A stretch of DNA of 64,000 nucleotides from Xenorhabdus beddingii (GCF_002127545.1 NZ_MUBK01000026.1:1-64000), one strand, 5' to 3'; shown: positions 55,430 to 64,000, numbered from the stretch's first letter. Notes: generated by a model from the sequence alone, not told the origin. Made by a program: numbers and translations.

Positions 55430-57523
55430 ATGGGGGATCTGCTTTTTTCACGCAGAAAAGTATTACTTAGCAGTGCGATTTTGTTTTCCTTATCGTCCGT
55501 GGGGGGCCAAGCTACCGCTTTGACTCAAACAGAGAAAAACAAAACAGGGGGCGATGACACCGATGTCATCACGGTAACGGGTGAAAAAACAGAAAGATCT
55601 CTGCAGAGAACGTCAAGTTCAGTCACGGTTATCTCCGGGCAGGAGATACAAAGTAAACCAGAAGCGACAACCATCGCCGACATTTTGCAGGGCACACCCA
55701 ATGTGCTTTACACCAGTAGTACAGGGGCGCCGAGTATTCGTGGTATTGAGACAAACGGGCCTCTCGTAGGCGGGAATACGTTTCTATCCAAACCCATACC
55801 ACGAGCGACCATCAGTGTTGATGGACGTTATATTAGCTCCGCAGAATTTAGTTTGGGACGGGGGCCGGTTTGGGACGTGAATTCAGTGGAAGTATTCCGT
55901 GGTCCACAAACCACGACACAGGGGGCAAATAGCATCGCCGGTGCGGTGGTTATCAAGACTAACGATCCTACCTTTACCCCCGAATTCGATGGGCAGATTT
56001 TGTATGGCAGCCACCAAAAGAAACGTGCTTCCTTTACCGTCAACAGTCCATTGACAGAAGATTTCGCAGTCCGCTTCGCGATGGATTACAGCGGCAAAAA
56101 TACGTTCATCAAATATACCAACCCCGGTTTCTTTGATGCTGACATGAACAAAGACTTCGAAAATCTGGATGCCCGGGTTAAGGCACTTTGGCAACCGCTG
56201 GATAGCCCTTGGCTGGTCAAACTGACCTACTCCCATATGGCAGACAAAAGCCCTGACAGTGAGTCGGCTTCATTGCCCTACCGTGATTTTAAGAACGCGA
56301 CGTTAAGCATCAACAGATCCAAGACGACCAGTGATGTCGGTATCTTCGATCTTCAATATGCGTTCGAAAACGATATGGTGCTCTCTAACCAGCTCCAATA
56401 TTCTGCATCGAAGTACCGTTACACGTTCACGAAGCGGTTTTCAGGTATCGCCAACCGCGATTCGGACAATATTAGCAACGAAACGCGTCTGAACTTCGGT
56501 GATGAATATTCAACCTGGAGTGGCGTGACAGGACTCTATTATTCGCGTGACAAGGCCAAGAATGTGCTCGATAACGCGTTGGGTAAGGCTGACGCCGATC
56601 TCACCAACACCAGTGTCGGTATTTTCTCAGAAACCACCCGGCGTTTTGCGGAAAAATGGGCTCTGACTGGCGGTTTGCGTTATCAATATGATCAGGTCAA
56701 GCATGAAGGGGTCACCAGCTATGTGCCCGGCGTCTATCATGAATATAGCAAAGGGTTCCAGGCTATTCTGCCGAAAGTTTCTCTCGCCTATGACGTGACT
56801 GATGATATCACCGTCGGTACTCAGATAAGCAAAGGTTATGCGCCGGGGGGGACAGGGGTGAATTTCTCTGGGCACTCCTATTACACCTTCGCTCCGGAGA
56901 AGGCTTGGAATTACGAGTTGTTTGCGCGTGGTAGCGCACTCAATAACCGGTTGCTGGTAACCGGTAATCTCTTTTATACCGATTATAAGGGCTTCCAGAG
57001 TTCTGTACAGGATGACACGAAAGGCAGACCTAACGGTTCTATCCTTGTCAACGCCGATAAGGCGGTAACCTATGGACTTGAGCTGGGGGCAGATTATCGG
57101 GCGCTGGACAATCTTCGCCTACGCGGCGGGCTTGGATTGCTGCATACCGAAATCAAAAAATTCGCCGATTATCGAGGCAATTTGTTTGAAGGAAAACAAT
57201 TCGCTAAAGCGCCTGGTTACATGTTTAACATTGGTGCTGACTGGAACATCACTGAAAAAGTGCGTCTGAGTGGCGATCTTCGTTACGTGGACCGTTACTT
57301 CTCAAATGACCAGAATGATCCCACGTTGCGAGTCAGTGCCTATTTCGTTTCCAACCTCCGTTTATCCTATAATCCGACCCACAATCTGGAACTCTTTACT
57401 TACGTCAATAACCTCTTTGACAAACGTGTGCCGACATACAAATACCAGGATCGTGATGCCGGGTCTTCAGGATACATGCTGGAACCGCGTGAAGTGGGTA
57501 TCGGTGCGAAAGTACATTTCTAA
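55430..57523 (+). CDS. TonB-dependent outer-membrane siderophore receptor
   Basis: The 697-residue protein has a signal peptide (RRKVLLSSAILFSLSSVGG, cleavage near QATA), a TonB box DTDVITVTG near residue 42, a plug domain (about 60-180, with SIRGIETNGP and VEVFRGPQTTTQGANSIAGAV) and a beta-barrel ending in the C-terminal aromatic ...VHF. It is divergent from the siderophore operon behind a Fur-box array. The frame opens at 55373, but that start lies inside the Fur box and adds only a Met/Ile-rich tail. The ATG at 55430 gives a clean signal peptide, though its ribosome-binding site is weak. It should take up the ferric form of the siderophore made here, like FatA or BauA. Confidence 0.93.
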   Translation: MGDLLFSRRKVLLSSAILFSLSSVGGQATALTQTEKNKTGGDDTDVITVTGEKTERSLQRTSSSVTVISGQEIQSKPEATTIADILQGTPNVLYTSSTGAPSIRGIETNGPLVGGNTFLSKPIPRATISVDGRYISSAEFSLGRGPVWDVNSVEVFRGPQTTTQGANSIAGAVVIKTNDPTFTPEFDGQILYGSHQKKRASFTVNSPLTEDFAVRFAMDYSGKNTFIKYTNPGFFDADMNKDFENLDARVKALWQPLDSPWLVKLTYSHMADKSPDSESASLPYRDFKNATLSINRSKTTSDVGIFDLQYAFENDMVLSNQLQYSASKYRYTFTKRFSGIANRDSDNISNETRLNFGDEYSTWSGVTGLYYSRDKAKNVLDNALGKADADLTNTSVGIFSETTRRFAEKWALTGGLRYQYDQVKHEGVTSYVPGVYHEYSKGFQAILPKVSLAYDVTDDITVGTQISKGYAPGGTGVNFSGHSYYTFAPEKAWNYELFARGSALNNRLLVTGNLFYTDYKGFQSSVQDDTKGRPNGSILVNADKAVTYGLELGADYRALDNLRLRGGLGLLHTEIKKFADYRGNLFEGKQFAKAPGYMFNIGADWNITEKVRLSGDLRYVDRYFSNDQNDPTLRVSAYFVSNLRLSYNPTHNLELFTYVNNLFDKRVPTYKYQDRDAGSSGYMLEPREVGIGAKVHF

Positions 57524-57558
57524 GAAATCAGCATTGACCACCCCGAATTATAGGTGCT

Positions 57559-57597
57559 AGAAGCAGGGGGAGCTAATCAGTCGCTCCCCCTGCTTCT
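57559..57597 (+). terminator. Strong hairpin after the receptor gene
   Basis: AGAAGCAGGGGGAGC and its exact complement form a 15-base stem with a nine-base loop, 35 bases after the stop. The stem is followed by ATATTC rather than a T run, so it may act as a bidirectional barrier or a 3'-end stabiliser. Confidence 0.7.
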
Positions 57598-57653
57598 ATA
57601 TTCACGACCTGACAATTTTAGTCATGATTTATTGGCCTGCATTCGCAACTATA

Positions 57654-57772
57654 CCCGTCATACTTCAAGCTGCCTCTTTGTTGGCTGCACTCGCTCACCC
57701 CGGTCACATAGTTATCTATGCTCCCGGGGATGAGCTCCCTTGCCGCCGCGATGCAACTCGAATTATTTTGGG
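57654..57772. repeat. 119-bp palindromic element, copy B
   Basis: It is the reverse complement of copy A at 24367-24485, with the same length and the same CCC...GGG ends. TATA flanks both sides (57650-57653 and 57773-57776), a likely target duplication. Its right end supplies the last two sense codons and the stop of the cupin gene on the minus strand. Confidence 0.8.
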
Positions 57773-58095
57773 TATACATAGGGTTCTATTAATAGTAGCT
57801 TGGTTAATTCCTTGGACGAAGGCTTACTTTCTTCCCCTTTAGGTACTATAAAAAACTCACCTTGCTTTATTATTACGTGATCATTTTTAAAATCTATACG
57901 AAGTTCACCTTCAATCACCATAAACACCTTGTCTTCATCTTCATGTGTGTGCCATATAAAATCACCCTCAGCGAGCAATATGATTATCTTATATTCGTTT
58001 GTTTGAGCGATTACCTTCGGTGACCAAATTTCTTCTATTAAATCAAATTCTTGCTTTAAATTATTGACTTTTCTTAATGCTGCAATATGGCTCAT
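57763..58095 (-). CDS. Small cupin-domain protein
   Basis: The 110-residue single-domain cupin has the metal-site motifs GDFIWHTHEDEDKVFMVIEGEL (residues 44-65, His and Glu ligands) and GEFFIVPKG near 79. A strong GGAGAGGG precedes the ATG. Such cupins bind a metal and act as small isomerases, sugar- or acid-modifying enzymes or sensors; the role here is unknown. Its last codons (YPK, stop) run into the 119-bp repeat, so the natural C-terminus may have been replaced when the element inserted. It lies between the receptor and the ent operon, but has its own orientation and spacing. Confidence 0.8.
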   Translation of the reverse strand: MSHIAALRKVNNLKQEFDLIEEIWSPKVIAQTNEYKIIILLAEGDFIWHTHEDEDKVFMVIEGELRIDFKNDHVIIKQGEFFIVPKGEESKPSSKELTKLLLIEPYVYPK

Positions 58096-58216
58096 GTTAT
58101 ATCCCTCTCCTTTAACTCGTTTGTGGTTTGGATTTTAAACTTATCCACTCCATGGAATGGTAGTTTTTCCGTTTTTATCGTGGCATACAGGTAAACAAAT
58201 TTAAACATTCGATTTA

Positions 58217-58960
58217 TCAGGCACCGAGCGTAGCGCCCCCATCAATGACAATATCCTGCAACGTTATGTGGCTTGCTTGGTCGGAGGCCAAAAACAAAAT
58301 GACGTTGGCTATTTCGTCGGGCTGGGCGATTTTCCCGAGTGGAATGCCGAGTTTAAAGTGTTCGCTAAGACCGCTGATCAGACGCTGATGTGCTGTATCA
58401 TCGTTGAGCATTCCCTCCAGCATGGGAGTCAGAGTGGAACCAGGTGAAACAATATTACATCGTACCCCAAAAGGCGCCAGTTCCAGCCCCACACTCAGGC
58501 ACAGGCTACGCATCGCAGCCTTAGAAGCACAGTAAACTGCCATATTAACGCGCGGCACGTGGGCGGCATTGGAGGCTATCGAGACGATATTGCCGCTGCG
58601 CTGACGCTGGAAGTGTGGAATGAGGATTTTAAACAGATTGAATGCTGCGCCTGCATTAACGTTGATGGAGCTTTCCCAGTCTTCACGGCTTAACGTTTCT
58701 GCAGGGCCGAGGCGCAGAATTCCCGCACCGTTAACCAGCACATCCAGCCCATTTTCCCTCAGCAATGGCGGGCAGGTTTTTTGCACCGCATGGGCATCGC
58801 TGACATCCAGAATGAACGTCTCAAACGGCATTGGATCAGGAAACTTCAGATCGAATCCAAAAACCCTGGCACCTGCCTCGTGAAAACGGAGGGCTGTACG
58901 GGCGCCGATACCGCTCCCTGCGCCCGTCACCCAGACGGTTTTTCCCTTGAAACTGTTCAT
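58217..58960 (-). CDS. entA: 2,3-dihydro-2,3-dihydroxybenzoate dehydrogenase
   Basis: The 247-residue short-chain dehydrogenase makes 2,3-dihydroxybenzoate with NAD. The NAD motif VTGAGSGIGARTAL lies near residue 12, a Ser catalytic region in NIVSIASNAA near 128, and YCASKAAMRS (YxxxK) near 145. It overlaps the entB-like gene by four bases and is the last gene of the entCEBA-ordered operon. The DHB feeds the siderophore encoded next door. Confidence 0.92.
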   Translation of the reverse strand: MNSFKGKTVWVTGAGSGIGARTALRFHEAGARVFGFDLKFPDPMPFETFILDVSDAHAVQKTCPPLLRENGLDVLVNGAGILRLGPAETLSREDWESSINVNAGAAFNLFKILIPHFQRQRSGNIVSIASNAAHVPRVNMAVYCASKAAMRSLCLSVGLELAPFGVRCNIVSPGSTLTPMLEGMLNDDTAHQRLISGLSEHFKLGIPLGKIAQPDEIANVILFLASDQASHITLQDIVIDGGATLGA

Positions 58961-59841
58961 TTCTCTTCCCGATCGTCGTTCAGCCGTGCGAGCCAGTTGC
59001 GTAATGTGGGTTGTTTCATCAGCGTGATAAAATCAATTTCGTACCCTTCCTGACGGCACTTTGAGACGAAGGACATGGTGCGTAGCGAGTCTAAGCCGTA
59101 ATCAAGCAGGTTTTCGTCATCATCAATGTCGTGTGCATCTTCGTCCAGTGCAGGCTGCAGTATGGCAAGCAGACGTTCGCGATCCCATCGACTTTCTACT
59201 GCGGGAGGGGCGAGCGCCGACAGCGCCATAGAGGTACTCAATACCCGTCCGGAACGGCCCGCAGTATAGCGGAGCGCCATCATATGCTCTTCCCGGCTGA
59301 AATCTGCCAGCGCATCACTTATCATAAAAGCCTGTATGTCGCGCATAAAAGCATCAGTGGCTGTGGTTAGGCAGCCGATATGGGCATACACGCCACAGAT
59401 CATAAGCTGGTCGCGCTGACGTTCTTGCAGGCAGGTTTCCAATTCAGAGCGCTGAAACGCGCTGTAGCGCCACTTCACCAATACCGTGTCCTTCAGTTCG
59501 GGGGAGAGTGCAGCCGCGATTTTTTGCTGTTCCGGATAGCGGCTCAGGCCAGGCCCCCACATATCATTCAGTAGCGCTCGATCGACGTCGTTCTGTTGGT
59601 TCGGTTGAGCGGTATAAAACACGGGGATGCCAAGCTCATGGCAACGTGCGCGCAGAGTCACTATGTTGTCGATAACCTGCTGAATCATCTTGCTCTCCTC
59701 TCCCCAGAAGTTGAGGAAATATTCCTGCATATCGTGGATCAGCAGAGCGGCGCGCTGCGGCTCCAACTTCCACTCGACTTTATTTGCAGGTAAGGCGGTT
59801 TCATCGGGCAAGGTGTAGTCCTGAAGTTTAGGAATGCTCAT
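58957..59841 (-). CDS. entB: Isochorismatase with C-terminal aryl carrier domain
   Basis: The 294-residue bifunctional protein has an isochorismatase domain (about 1-205, with ALLIHDMQEYFL near 35 and VYAHIGCLTTATDAFMRDIQAF near 150). An aryl carrier domain (about 215-290) has its phosphopantetheine serine in LLDYGLDSLRTM near 245. It converts isochorismate to 2,3-dihydro-DHB and then carries the DHB loaded by EntE to the first Cy domain. The ATG at 59841 is preferred over the TTG at 59856. The carrier serine is intact, unlike that of the big NRPS. Confidence 0.93.
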   Translation of the reverse strand: MSIPKLQDYTLPDETALPANKVEWKLEPQRAALLIHDMQEYFLNFWGEESKMIQQVIDNIVTLRARCHELGIPVFYTAQPNQQNDVDRALLNDMWGPGLSRYPEQQKIAAALSPELKDTVLVKWRYSAFQRSELETCLQERQRDQLMICGVYAHIGCLTTATDAFMRDIQAFMISDALADFSREEHMMALRYTAGRSGRVLSTSMALSALAPPAVESRWDRERLLAILQPALDEDAHDIDDDENLLDYGLDSLRTMSFVSKCRQEGYEIDFITLMKQPTLRNWLARLNDDREEK

Positions 59842-59852
59842 GACGTATTCTC

Positions 59853-61472
59853 TCAATTTTCCAAGGCGGTGCAGGCAAGTGTACGTAACGCCTGTTTGTT
59901 GATTTTTCCTACCGGAGTGAGCGGCAGCTCAGGTAGACTTTCAAAACGATCGGGGATCTTGTAGTCGGCGATACCCTGCTCGCGTAGCCAACGGCGCAGC
60001 ACGGCGGGTTTTACGGATTCGCGTTCGCGCATTACCACATAGGCGCAGGTTTTCTCGCCCATCAGACAGTCAGGAATAGCAACCAATGCGGCATACACCA
60101 CCGATGGATGTCGCAGTAACAGGTGTTCAACCTCTTCAGCGGCAATTTTTTCGCCGCCACGATTTATTTGATCCTTCTCACGTCCAACGACTTTCAGATA
60201 TCCGTCGGGAAGCTGAATGACCACATCGCCAGAACAATAAAACCCGTCACGGTCGAACACCATCTGGTTATGTTCCGGGCTTCGGTAATAGCCCCGAAAG
60301 GTGTATGGACCACGGGTCATCAGCAATCCAGGCTCTCCGTGCGGCACCGGGCGGCCTTCTCGGTCTGCGACCCATACCTCATCATCCTCACTGATGGGGC
60401 AGCCCTGAGTTGTGAAGGTATGCGCGTCGTCATCGTCTAGTCGGGTGTAATTCACCAGCCCTTCTGCCATACCAAATACCTGTTGGAGCTGGCAGCCCAA
60501 TTCCTCTGGAATGCGTCTGGCCAGCGTTTCTCCCAAAGGGGCACCGCCGACCTGCATCACATTCAGACTGGAGAGTTCGTTGACGTGACCTATGATATTG
60601 GCATATTCCAGCCAGATGCTGACCGCAGGTGGCACCAAAGCGACAATATTGACCTGATGGCGGGCTATGACCGGAAAACATCCGTCCGGACTTGGGTCGG
60701 GGACGAGGATGACCTGCCCACCCGCATAAAATACGCCCAGTGCGCCCGGTGAACTCATCGGATAGTTGTGTGCGGCCGGAAGTGCGCAGAGATATCGGGT
60801 TTTACTGCTGATGCCGCAGATCGGATTGCTGGCGCGGATACTGTAATAGTAGTCGTTGTGGGTGCGAGGGATCAGCTTGGGAGTACCAGTGCTGCCGCCG
60901 GAAAGCTGGAAAAAGGCGACCTCATCCGCTGGCGTGGGTGTGGGTGTGAAGTCTCCCGGTTCTTCCGATATCAGGCGTGAAAGCGAACGGTTCGAATCTG
61001 CATCCTCATGGTGAAGCACCACGATATTCAGCCCCGGACACTGGGCTACCAGAAGATCAATAAGAGTATCATCATGAAACTGGCGATGCTGGCGATCAGC
61101 GATGAGTATCTCTGGCGTAATCTGGTGCGCATACGCAGTTAATTCGCTGCTTTGGTGACTATAAAGCGCGTTAACCGGCGTGACGCCCAGGCGCAGTAAA
61201 GCAAAAAAGACGACATAAAATTCAGCCTCGTTGCCAAGCTGCACCAGCGCGGTTTGTCCCTGACGCACGCCGCGTCGGTGCAGGGCGGCGGCGAGCCGGG
61301 TTACGGCTTCATTAAGCTCTCGATAGCTCCAGCACCGCTCCCCGCAGAATAGTGCCACAGCATCGTTCTCGCGGTGAATATCGAGGATCTCGCTCAACGG
61401 GCGATCAATCCAGTACCCTTTCAGGCGATAACGTTCAGCCAAATCCTGAGGCCAGCGGTTGAATTCAATCAT
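59853..61472 (-). CDS. entE: 2,3-dihydroxybenzoate-AMP ligase
   Basis: The 539-residue stand-alone adenylation enzyme activates DHB and loads it on the EntB carrier domain. Recognisable are the A3 core [25 protein letters not shown] near residue 188, the DHB-pocket segment [12 protein letters not shown] near 232, and the C-terminal [10 protein letters not shown] and [10 protein letters not shown] (catalytic Lys). It overlaps the entC-like gene by four bases. Homologues in related loci are BasE and AngE. Confidence 0.94.
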   Translation of the reverse strand: MIEFNRWPQDLAERYRLKGYWIDRPLSEILDIHRENDAVALFCGERCWSYRELNEAVTRLAAALHRRGVRQGQTALVQLGNEAEFYVVFFALLRLGVTPVNALYSHQSSELTAYAHQITPEILIADRQHRQFHDDTLIDLLVAQCPGLNIVVLHHEDADSNRSLSRLISEEPGDFTPTPTPADEVAFFQLSGGSTGTPKLIPRTHNDYYYSIRASNPICGISSKTRYLCALPAAHNYPMSSPGALGVFYAGGQVILVPDPSPDGCFPVIARHQVNIVALVPPAVSIWLEYANIIGHVNELSSLNVMQVGGAPLGETLARRIPEELGCQLQQVFGMAEGLVNYTRLDDDDAHTFTTQGCPISEDDEVWVADREGRPVPHGEPGLLMTRGPYTFRGYYRSPEHNQMVFDRDGFYCSGDVVIQLPDGYLKVVGREKDQINRGGEKIAAEEVEHLLLRHPSVVYAALVAIPDCLMGEKTCAYVVMRERESVKPAVLRRWLREQGIADYKIPDRFESLPELPLTPVGKINKQALRTLACTALEN

Positions 61473-62638
61473 AATGTCAGCTCCTTTTGCGTTGCAAAAC
61501 CAAGTGCACTCAGCATGGTGTTAAATTTGGTGCGGGTTTCCAGCCATTCGTTTTCCGGCACAGAGTCCGGAACGATGCCGGCGCCGGCGAATAGCTCAAT
61601 CTGGTGAGTCCGAATTTTGCCGCAGCGGATCGCTACAACCCATTCCCCGTCTCCACGGGCGTCACACCAGCCGACAATACCGCCAAACCAGCCGCGGTCG
61701 AATGGCTCCAGCTCGCCGATCAGGTTGCGCGATGAGGTATAAGGAGCGCCGCATAATGCGGGAGTGGGATGAAGCAGGCAGGCAAGAGACAGCGCGTTAT
61801 CGCGATGATCGGTCACAATCCCCTGAATCTCAGTAGCGAGATGCCAGAGCGTGGGCGTACTGAGCAACGAGGGTTCCGGGATTGTCAGAGACCCGCAGAG
61901 ATCCGTCAATTGGCGACGGATAGCCTCTGTAACCACCAGATGCTCATGGCGATCTTTTCCGGAGGCCAACAACTTTTCCCTGGCATTTTTGTCACTGGCC
62001 TCATCGTCACCTCGCCGCGCTGAGCCGGCCAGAGGACAGGAGCGCAGGACATTGCCTTCTTTACGTAGCAGCAGTTCAGGACTGGCGCCAATCAGAGTGC
62101 CATCCGCCAGTGGTAAGTGAAAATTGTAGCTCTCCGGATTCTGTCTGTTGAGCTGCAGCCATAGGCTCAGAGCGCTAAGCGGGGAGATGCTTTCAATCTG
62201 CAGCAGGCGCGACAGCACCACTTTATTCAGTGCACCGATGCGCAGCGGGTTCAGGGCGCTCTCCACCATGGTGCAAAACGCATCGTGATCTGGAATGCAG
62301 TGAGCCTGGCCCTCCACCTGCACCGGAGAGTCGGCAAGGTTAAAGGCATGGCGATCGAACCAGTAGCAGGTCTGTGGAATAAACAGCGAGCAGGGCTGGC
62401 GCTTATCAAACGGAATAGCCCCCACGACAATGGGATTATCTACCCCAGCCTGCTGAGTCTGACGAAGCAGTTGTTGCACCTTCTGCTGGAACTCGCCCTC
62501 GACGTGATGTCCGGATGCTGCGGGATGTGTCACGGTAGAGAGGCATCCCCGGGCGAGCAGGCTTTTGTGGGGCGACAGAAAGATAAAATCATCTTCTTGC
62601 AACGTTAGTGAAAGAAGGTCGTTGGCGATACCAAACAA
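61469..62638 (-). CDS. entC: Isochorismate synthase
   Basis: The enzyme turns chorismate into isochorismate. The segments [71 protein letters not shown] and the C-terminal [11 protein letters not shown] are all typical of EntC. Similarity begins at [13 protein letters not shown], so I place the start at a TTG (62638; 389 residues) with GAGG about nine bases upstream. The ATG at 62758 would add 40 residues with no family match. It is the first gene of the operon, with a Fur-type site about 450 bases upstream. Confidence 0.88.
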   Translation of the reverse strand: MFGIANDLLSLTLQEDDFIFLSPHKSLLARGCLSTVTHPAASGHHVEGEFQQKVQQLLRQTQQAGVDNPIVVGAIPFDKRQPCSLFIPQTCYWFDRHAFNLADSPVQVEGQAHCIPDHDAFCTMVESALNPLRIGALNKVVLSRLLQIESISPLSALSLWLQLNRQNPESYNFHLPLADGTLIGASPELLLRKEGNVLRSCPLAGSARRGDDEASDKNAREKLLASGKDRHEHLVVTEAIRRQLTDLCGSLTIPEPSLLSTPTLWHLATEIQGIVTDHRDNALSLACLLHPTPALCGAPYTSSRNLIGELEPFDRGWFGGIVGWCDARGDGEWVVAIRCGKIRTHQIELFAGAGIVPDSVPENEWLETRTKFNTMLSALGFATQKELTL

Positions 62639-63189
62639 AATCAAGTTCCTCTTGGTGTAGGGGCCATCTTTCCCCCTCTTCCTTGAAAGGAGAAAAATGC
62701 CGACGGCAACGTGAGAGCGAGCCGCCAGCAGTGCCGGATACCAGGTGTCATGTAGCAAAAGCGGTGGATTACGACTTCATCGTTGCGGTTAGATGAACTT
62801 AGATAATTGGTGAAGGTAGCTGCACACACCCCGTCCGTGGATGTTGAAAACAGTGCCGCCTGAAACCCAAACCCTGTACGTCTGGCAATGATTATCACCA
62901 CACGTTTTTTTCTTCTTATCTTAAACATAATCAAACACCGTCTGATTTGCCTTATAAAAATATTTAGTAACAATGAATTAATTTGTGCTGCTCACAGGCG
63001 GTGCCAGAAATCCAATTTGACAAAACGTTCATCAGAAGAAGGTATAAGCTCCTGAGAATGAAACGCCATTACAATATTGTAAATAGAAATGATTATCAAT
63101 ATAATTGGCATTATTAATCAACTAACGTTTTCGGACACGTATTCAATCTGTTGATTGGTGTTAACTCTAATTTATTATAAGCTCCGGTG
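62639..63189. other. Long leader / intergenic region upstream of entC
   Basis: About 550 bases without a convincing gene. Short frames on both strands do not resemble any protein. It holds the Fur-type site at 63086-63108. The distance between this site and the entC start is unusually long, so a second promoter or a long leader is possible. Confidence 0.45.
63086..63108. promoter_or_regulatory. Fur-type site upstream of the ent operon
   Basis: GAAATGATTATCAATATAATTGG resembles the Fur consensus, with the ATGATTATCA core flanked by AT-rich hexamers. It is correctly placed on the upstream side of the iron-responsive entCEBA operon, though far from the start codon. Confidence 0.55.
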
Positions 63190-63422
63190 AACGGTTCTGT
63201 CTGATCTGTTCAATGAGCGGGAAAGGTTGTTGTTATGGCAACGTGATGATGGAAAACTGCTACCACACACTGAAAACGGAGTTGATGCGGGGTAACGCTT
63301 TTGCCAGCAGAGAACAGGCGATGAATGCAATATTCGATTATATCGAAGTGTTTTACAATCACCGCCGTAAACATTCGACGCTGGGTTATCTGACACCCGT
63401 GGATTATGAAATGGCGGCATAA
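63190..63422 (+). pseudogene. IS3-family transposase C-terminal fragment
   Basis: From 63213 the frame reads MSGKGCCYGNVMMENCYHTLKTEL and ends with FYNHRRKHSTLGYLTPVDYE. This is the end of an IS3-family OrfB with the final catalytic Glu region. The rest of orfB and all of orfA are missing. It marks a likely boundary of the siderophore island. Confidence 0.8.
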
Positions 63423-63478
63423 ATTAGGTGGGAATAATTTTAGGGACAGATCACTATTTAGTTAAAGGTGGTAAAGGT

Positions 63479-63510
63479 AAGATCCCAGCTCTAGCTAGGG
63501 CTGGGATCTT
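63479..63510 (-). terminator. Hairpin after the immunity gene
   Basis: AAGATCCCAGC pairs exactly with GCTGGGATCTT across a ten-base loop (stem 63479-63489 with 63500-63510). It lies just downstream of the immunity gene's stop on the minus strand. Confidence 0.65.
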
Positions 63511-63514
63511 GGTG

Positions 63515-63868
63515 TTAACAAGGTAGCTTGGCTAGTAATGCGCTTACCTTGTCCTTGTCTTCCGGATGTAATTGAAGATATTTCTCACATGCCAATCTGA
63601 CATACTCAAAACCGACAGATTCAGGTACAATAATTTCTCCCTCCCATACACCGAACGTAATGCCATCAAAGTGATATTCTGGATCGGGGTCATCAAAATT
63701 CGGGAAAATACAATAGGTCTCATTAACTCCACACCCATTTTTTTTCAGAATATGTGGTAAGGCCCATAAAAACTTACCTTGGGTATATAGAGAATTAAAA
63801 AACTCTTTCATAACCCATTCAGAGTCATTGTCATAATCTATTTTGTCGAAAAGACGTTTACTATTCAT
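63515..63868 (-). CDS. CdiI-type immunity protein
   Basis: The 117-residue acidic protein resembles immunity proteins annotated as ribonuclease toxin immunity protein CdiI: the start KRLFDKIDYDNDSEWVMKEFFNSLY, a central GITFGVWEGEIIVPE segment near residue 70, and ACEKYLQLHPEDKDKV near 95. It starts inside the stop codon of the upstream gene (ATGA overlap), the usual arrangement for toxin and immunity pairs. It would bind and block the nuclease end of that toxin. Confidence 0.75.
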   Translation of the reverse strand: MNSKRLFDKIDYDNDSEWVMKEFFNSLYTQGKFLWALPHILKKNGCGVNETYCIFPNFDDPDPEYHFDGITFGVWEGEIIVPESVGFEYVRLACEKYLQLHPEDKDKVSALLAKLPC

Positions 63869-64000
63869 TGTGCCACCGGGAAAAAGTTCATAATTCTACC
63901 TGTTTCTTTATCCAAATAAACTTGGAATTTAACACCACCGGCTGTCGATTCATACTCACGCAGACCTTGAGAAATAGCTTTTTCATAGCCCTTGGAAGCA
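63865..64000 (-). CDS. C-terminal end of a polymorphic (CdiA-type) toxin, cut by the window edge
   Basis: The last 44 codons read ...SKGYEKAISQGLREYESTAGG, then VKFQVYLDKETGRIMNFFPVAQ and stop. This alpha/beta ending, directly followed by an overlapping CdiI-type gene, is what the nuclease domain of a contact-dependent inhibition or similar polymorphic toxin looks like. The delivery part lies beyond 64000, so I cannot say whether it is CdiA, Rhs or another carrier. Confidence 0.6.
   Translation of the reverse strand, partial: ASKGYEKAISQGLREYESTAGGVKFQVYLDKETGRIMNFFPVAQ

Noticed and set aside
57624-57842. 72-residue plus-strand frame
   Set aside because: It is mostly the 119-bp repeat read in one direction and overlaps the cupin gene.
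62641-62973. 110-residue minus-strand frame upstream of entC
   Set aside because: No ribosome-binding site, no domain, biased low-complexity ends; chance frame.

Overview
The window looks like a chromosomal segment of an insect- or nematode-associated enterobacterium of the Morganellaceae, most likely Xenorhabdus or a close relative such as Photorhabdus. The reasons are the AT-rich intergenic DNA, enterobacterial gene families (adiA/adiC, phoH, soxR, frmAB, psuKGT), many short palindromic repeats, decayed IS elements, an isolated phage-type lysis pair and a polymorphic toxin/immunity end. This placement is an inference from gene content; no rRNA or tRNA is present to fix it.

Left part (1-16 kb): an IS200-type remnant, a small secreted cysteine-containing peptide gene, an alpha/beta hydrolase, then a TAXI-type TRAP transporter followed directly by L-2-hydroxyglutarate oxidase (lhgO), with a HutD/Ves protein and a MocR-type regulator on the opposite strand. 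This reads as a hydroxy-acid uptake and oxidation module. Next come a GNAT-like protein of unknown role, a short-Q-loop cytochrome bd oxidase operon (cydA, cydB, small DUF2474 subunit) followed by an orphan NarX-type histidine kinase, phoH with a recognisable Pho box and a hairpin-containing leader, and a secreted endonuclease I with an extra C-terminal metal-binding-like domain.

Middle part (16-41 kb): two universal stress proteins, a pseudouridine catabolism operon (psuK-psuG-psuT), two related but divergent beta-rich proteins of about 500 residues flanking a secreted-protein gene ruined by two different short repeats, the arginine acid-resistance pair adiA-adiC, an orphan holin/muralytic pair, frmA-frmB for formaldehyde detoxification, a secreted hydrolase, soxR, a phospholipase C family enzyme, and two paralogous unknown proteins of about 100 residues on either side of an IS1 remnant.

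Right part (41-63 kb) is the most striking region: a complete-looking siderophore locus of the anguibactin/acinetobactin type. One operon (55146 down to 41199) encodes a PCP-C NRPS, a periplasmic binding protein, a Cy-Cy-A-T NRPS, a flavin N-monooxygenase, histidine decarboxylase, an ATPase and two FecCD permeases. A TonB receptor is divergent, behind a Fur-box array. A second operon (entC-entE-entB-entA order) makes 2,3-dihydroxybenzoate and its carrier. Together they predict a DHB-azoline-N-hydroxyhistamine siderophore. The hand-read adenylation code is Cys-like, and the T domain of the larger NRPS lacks its phosphopantetheine serine, as I recall for AngR of anguibactin. Release would be by the last C domain using N-hydroxyhistamine as nucleophile. 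No exporter, ferric-siderophore reductase, phosphopantetheinyl transferase or thioesterase lies in the window.

The right edge holds an IS3 fragment, a CdiI-type immunity gene and the last codons of its cognate toxin gene. Two families of short mobile palindromes recur through the window: one of 105 bp (three copies) and one of 119 bp (two full copies plus a shorter relative). I could not run alignments, so all homology calls are from reading the sequence.
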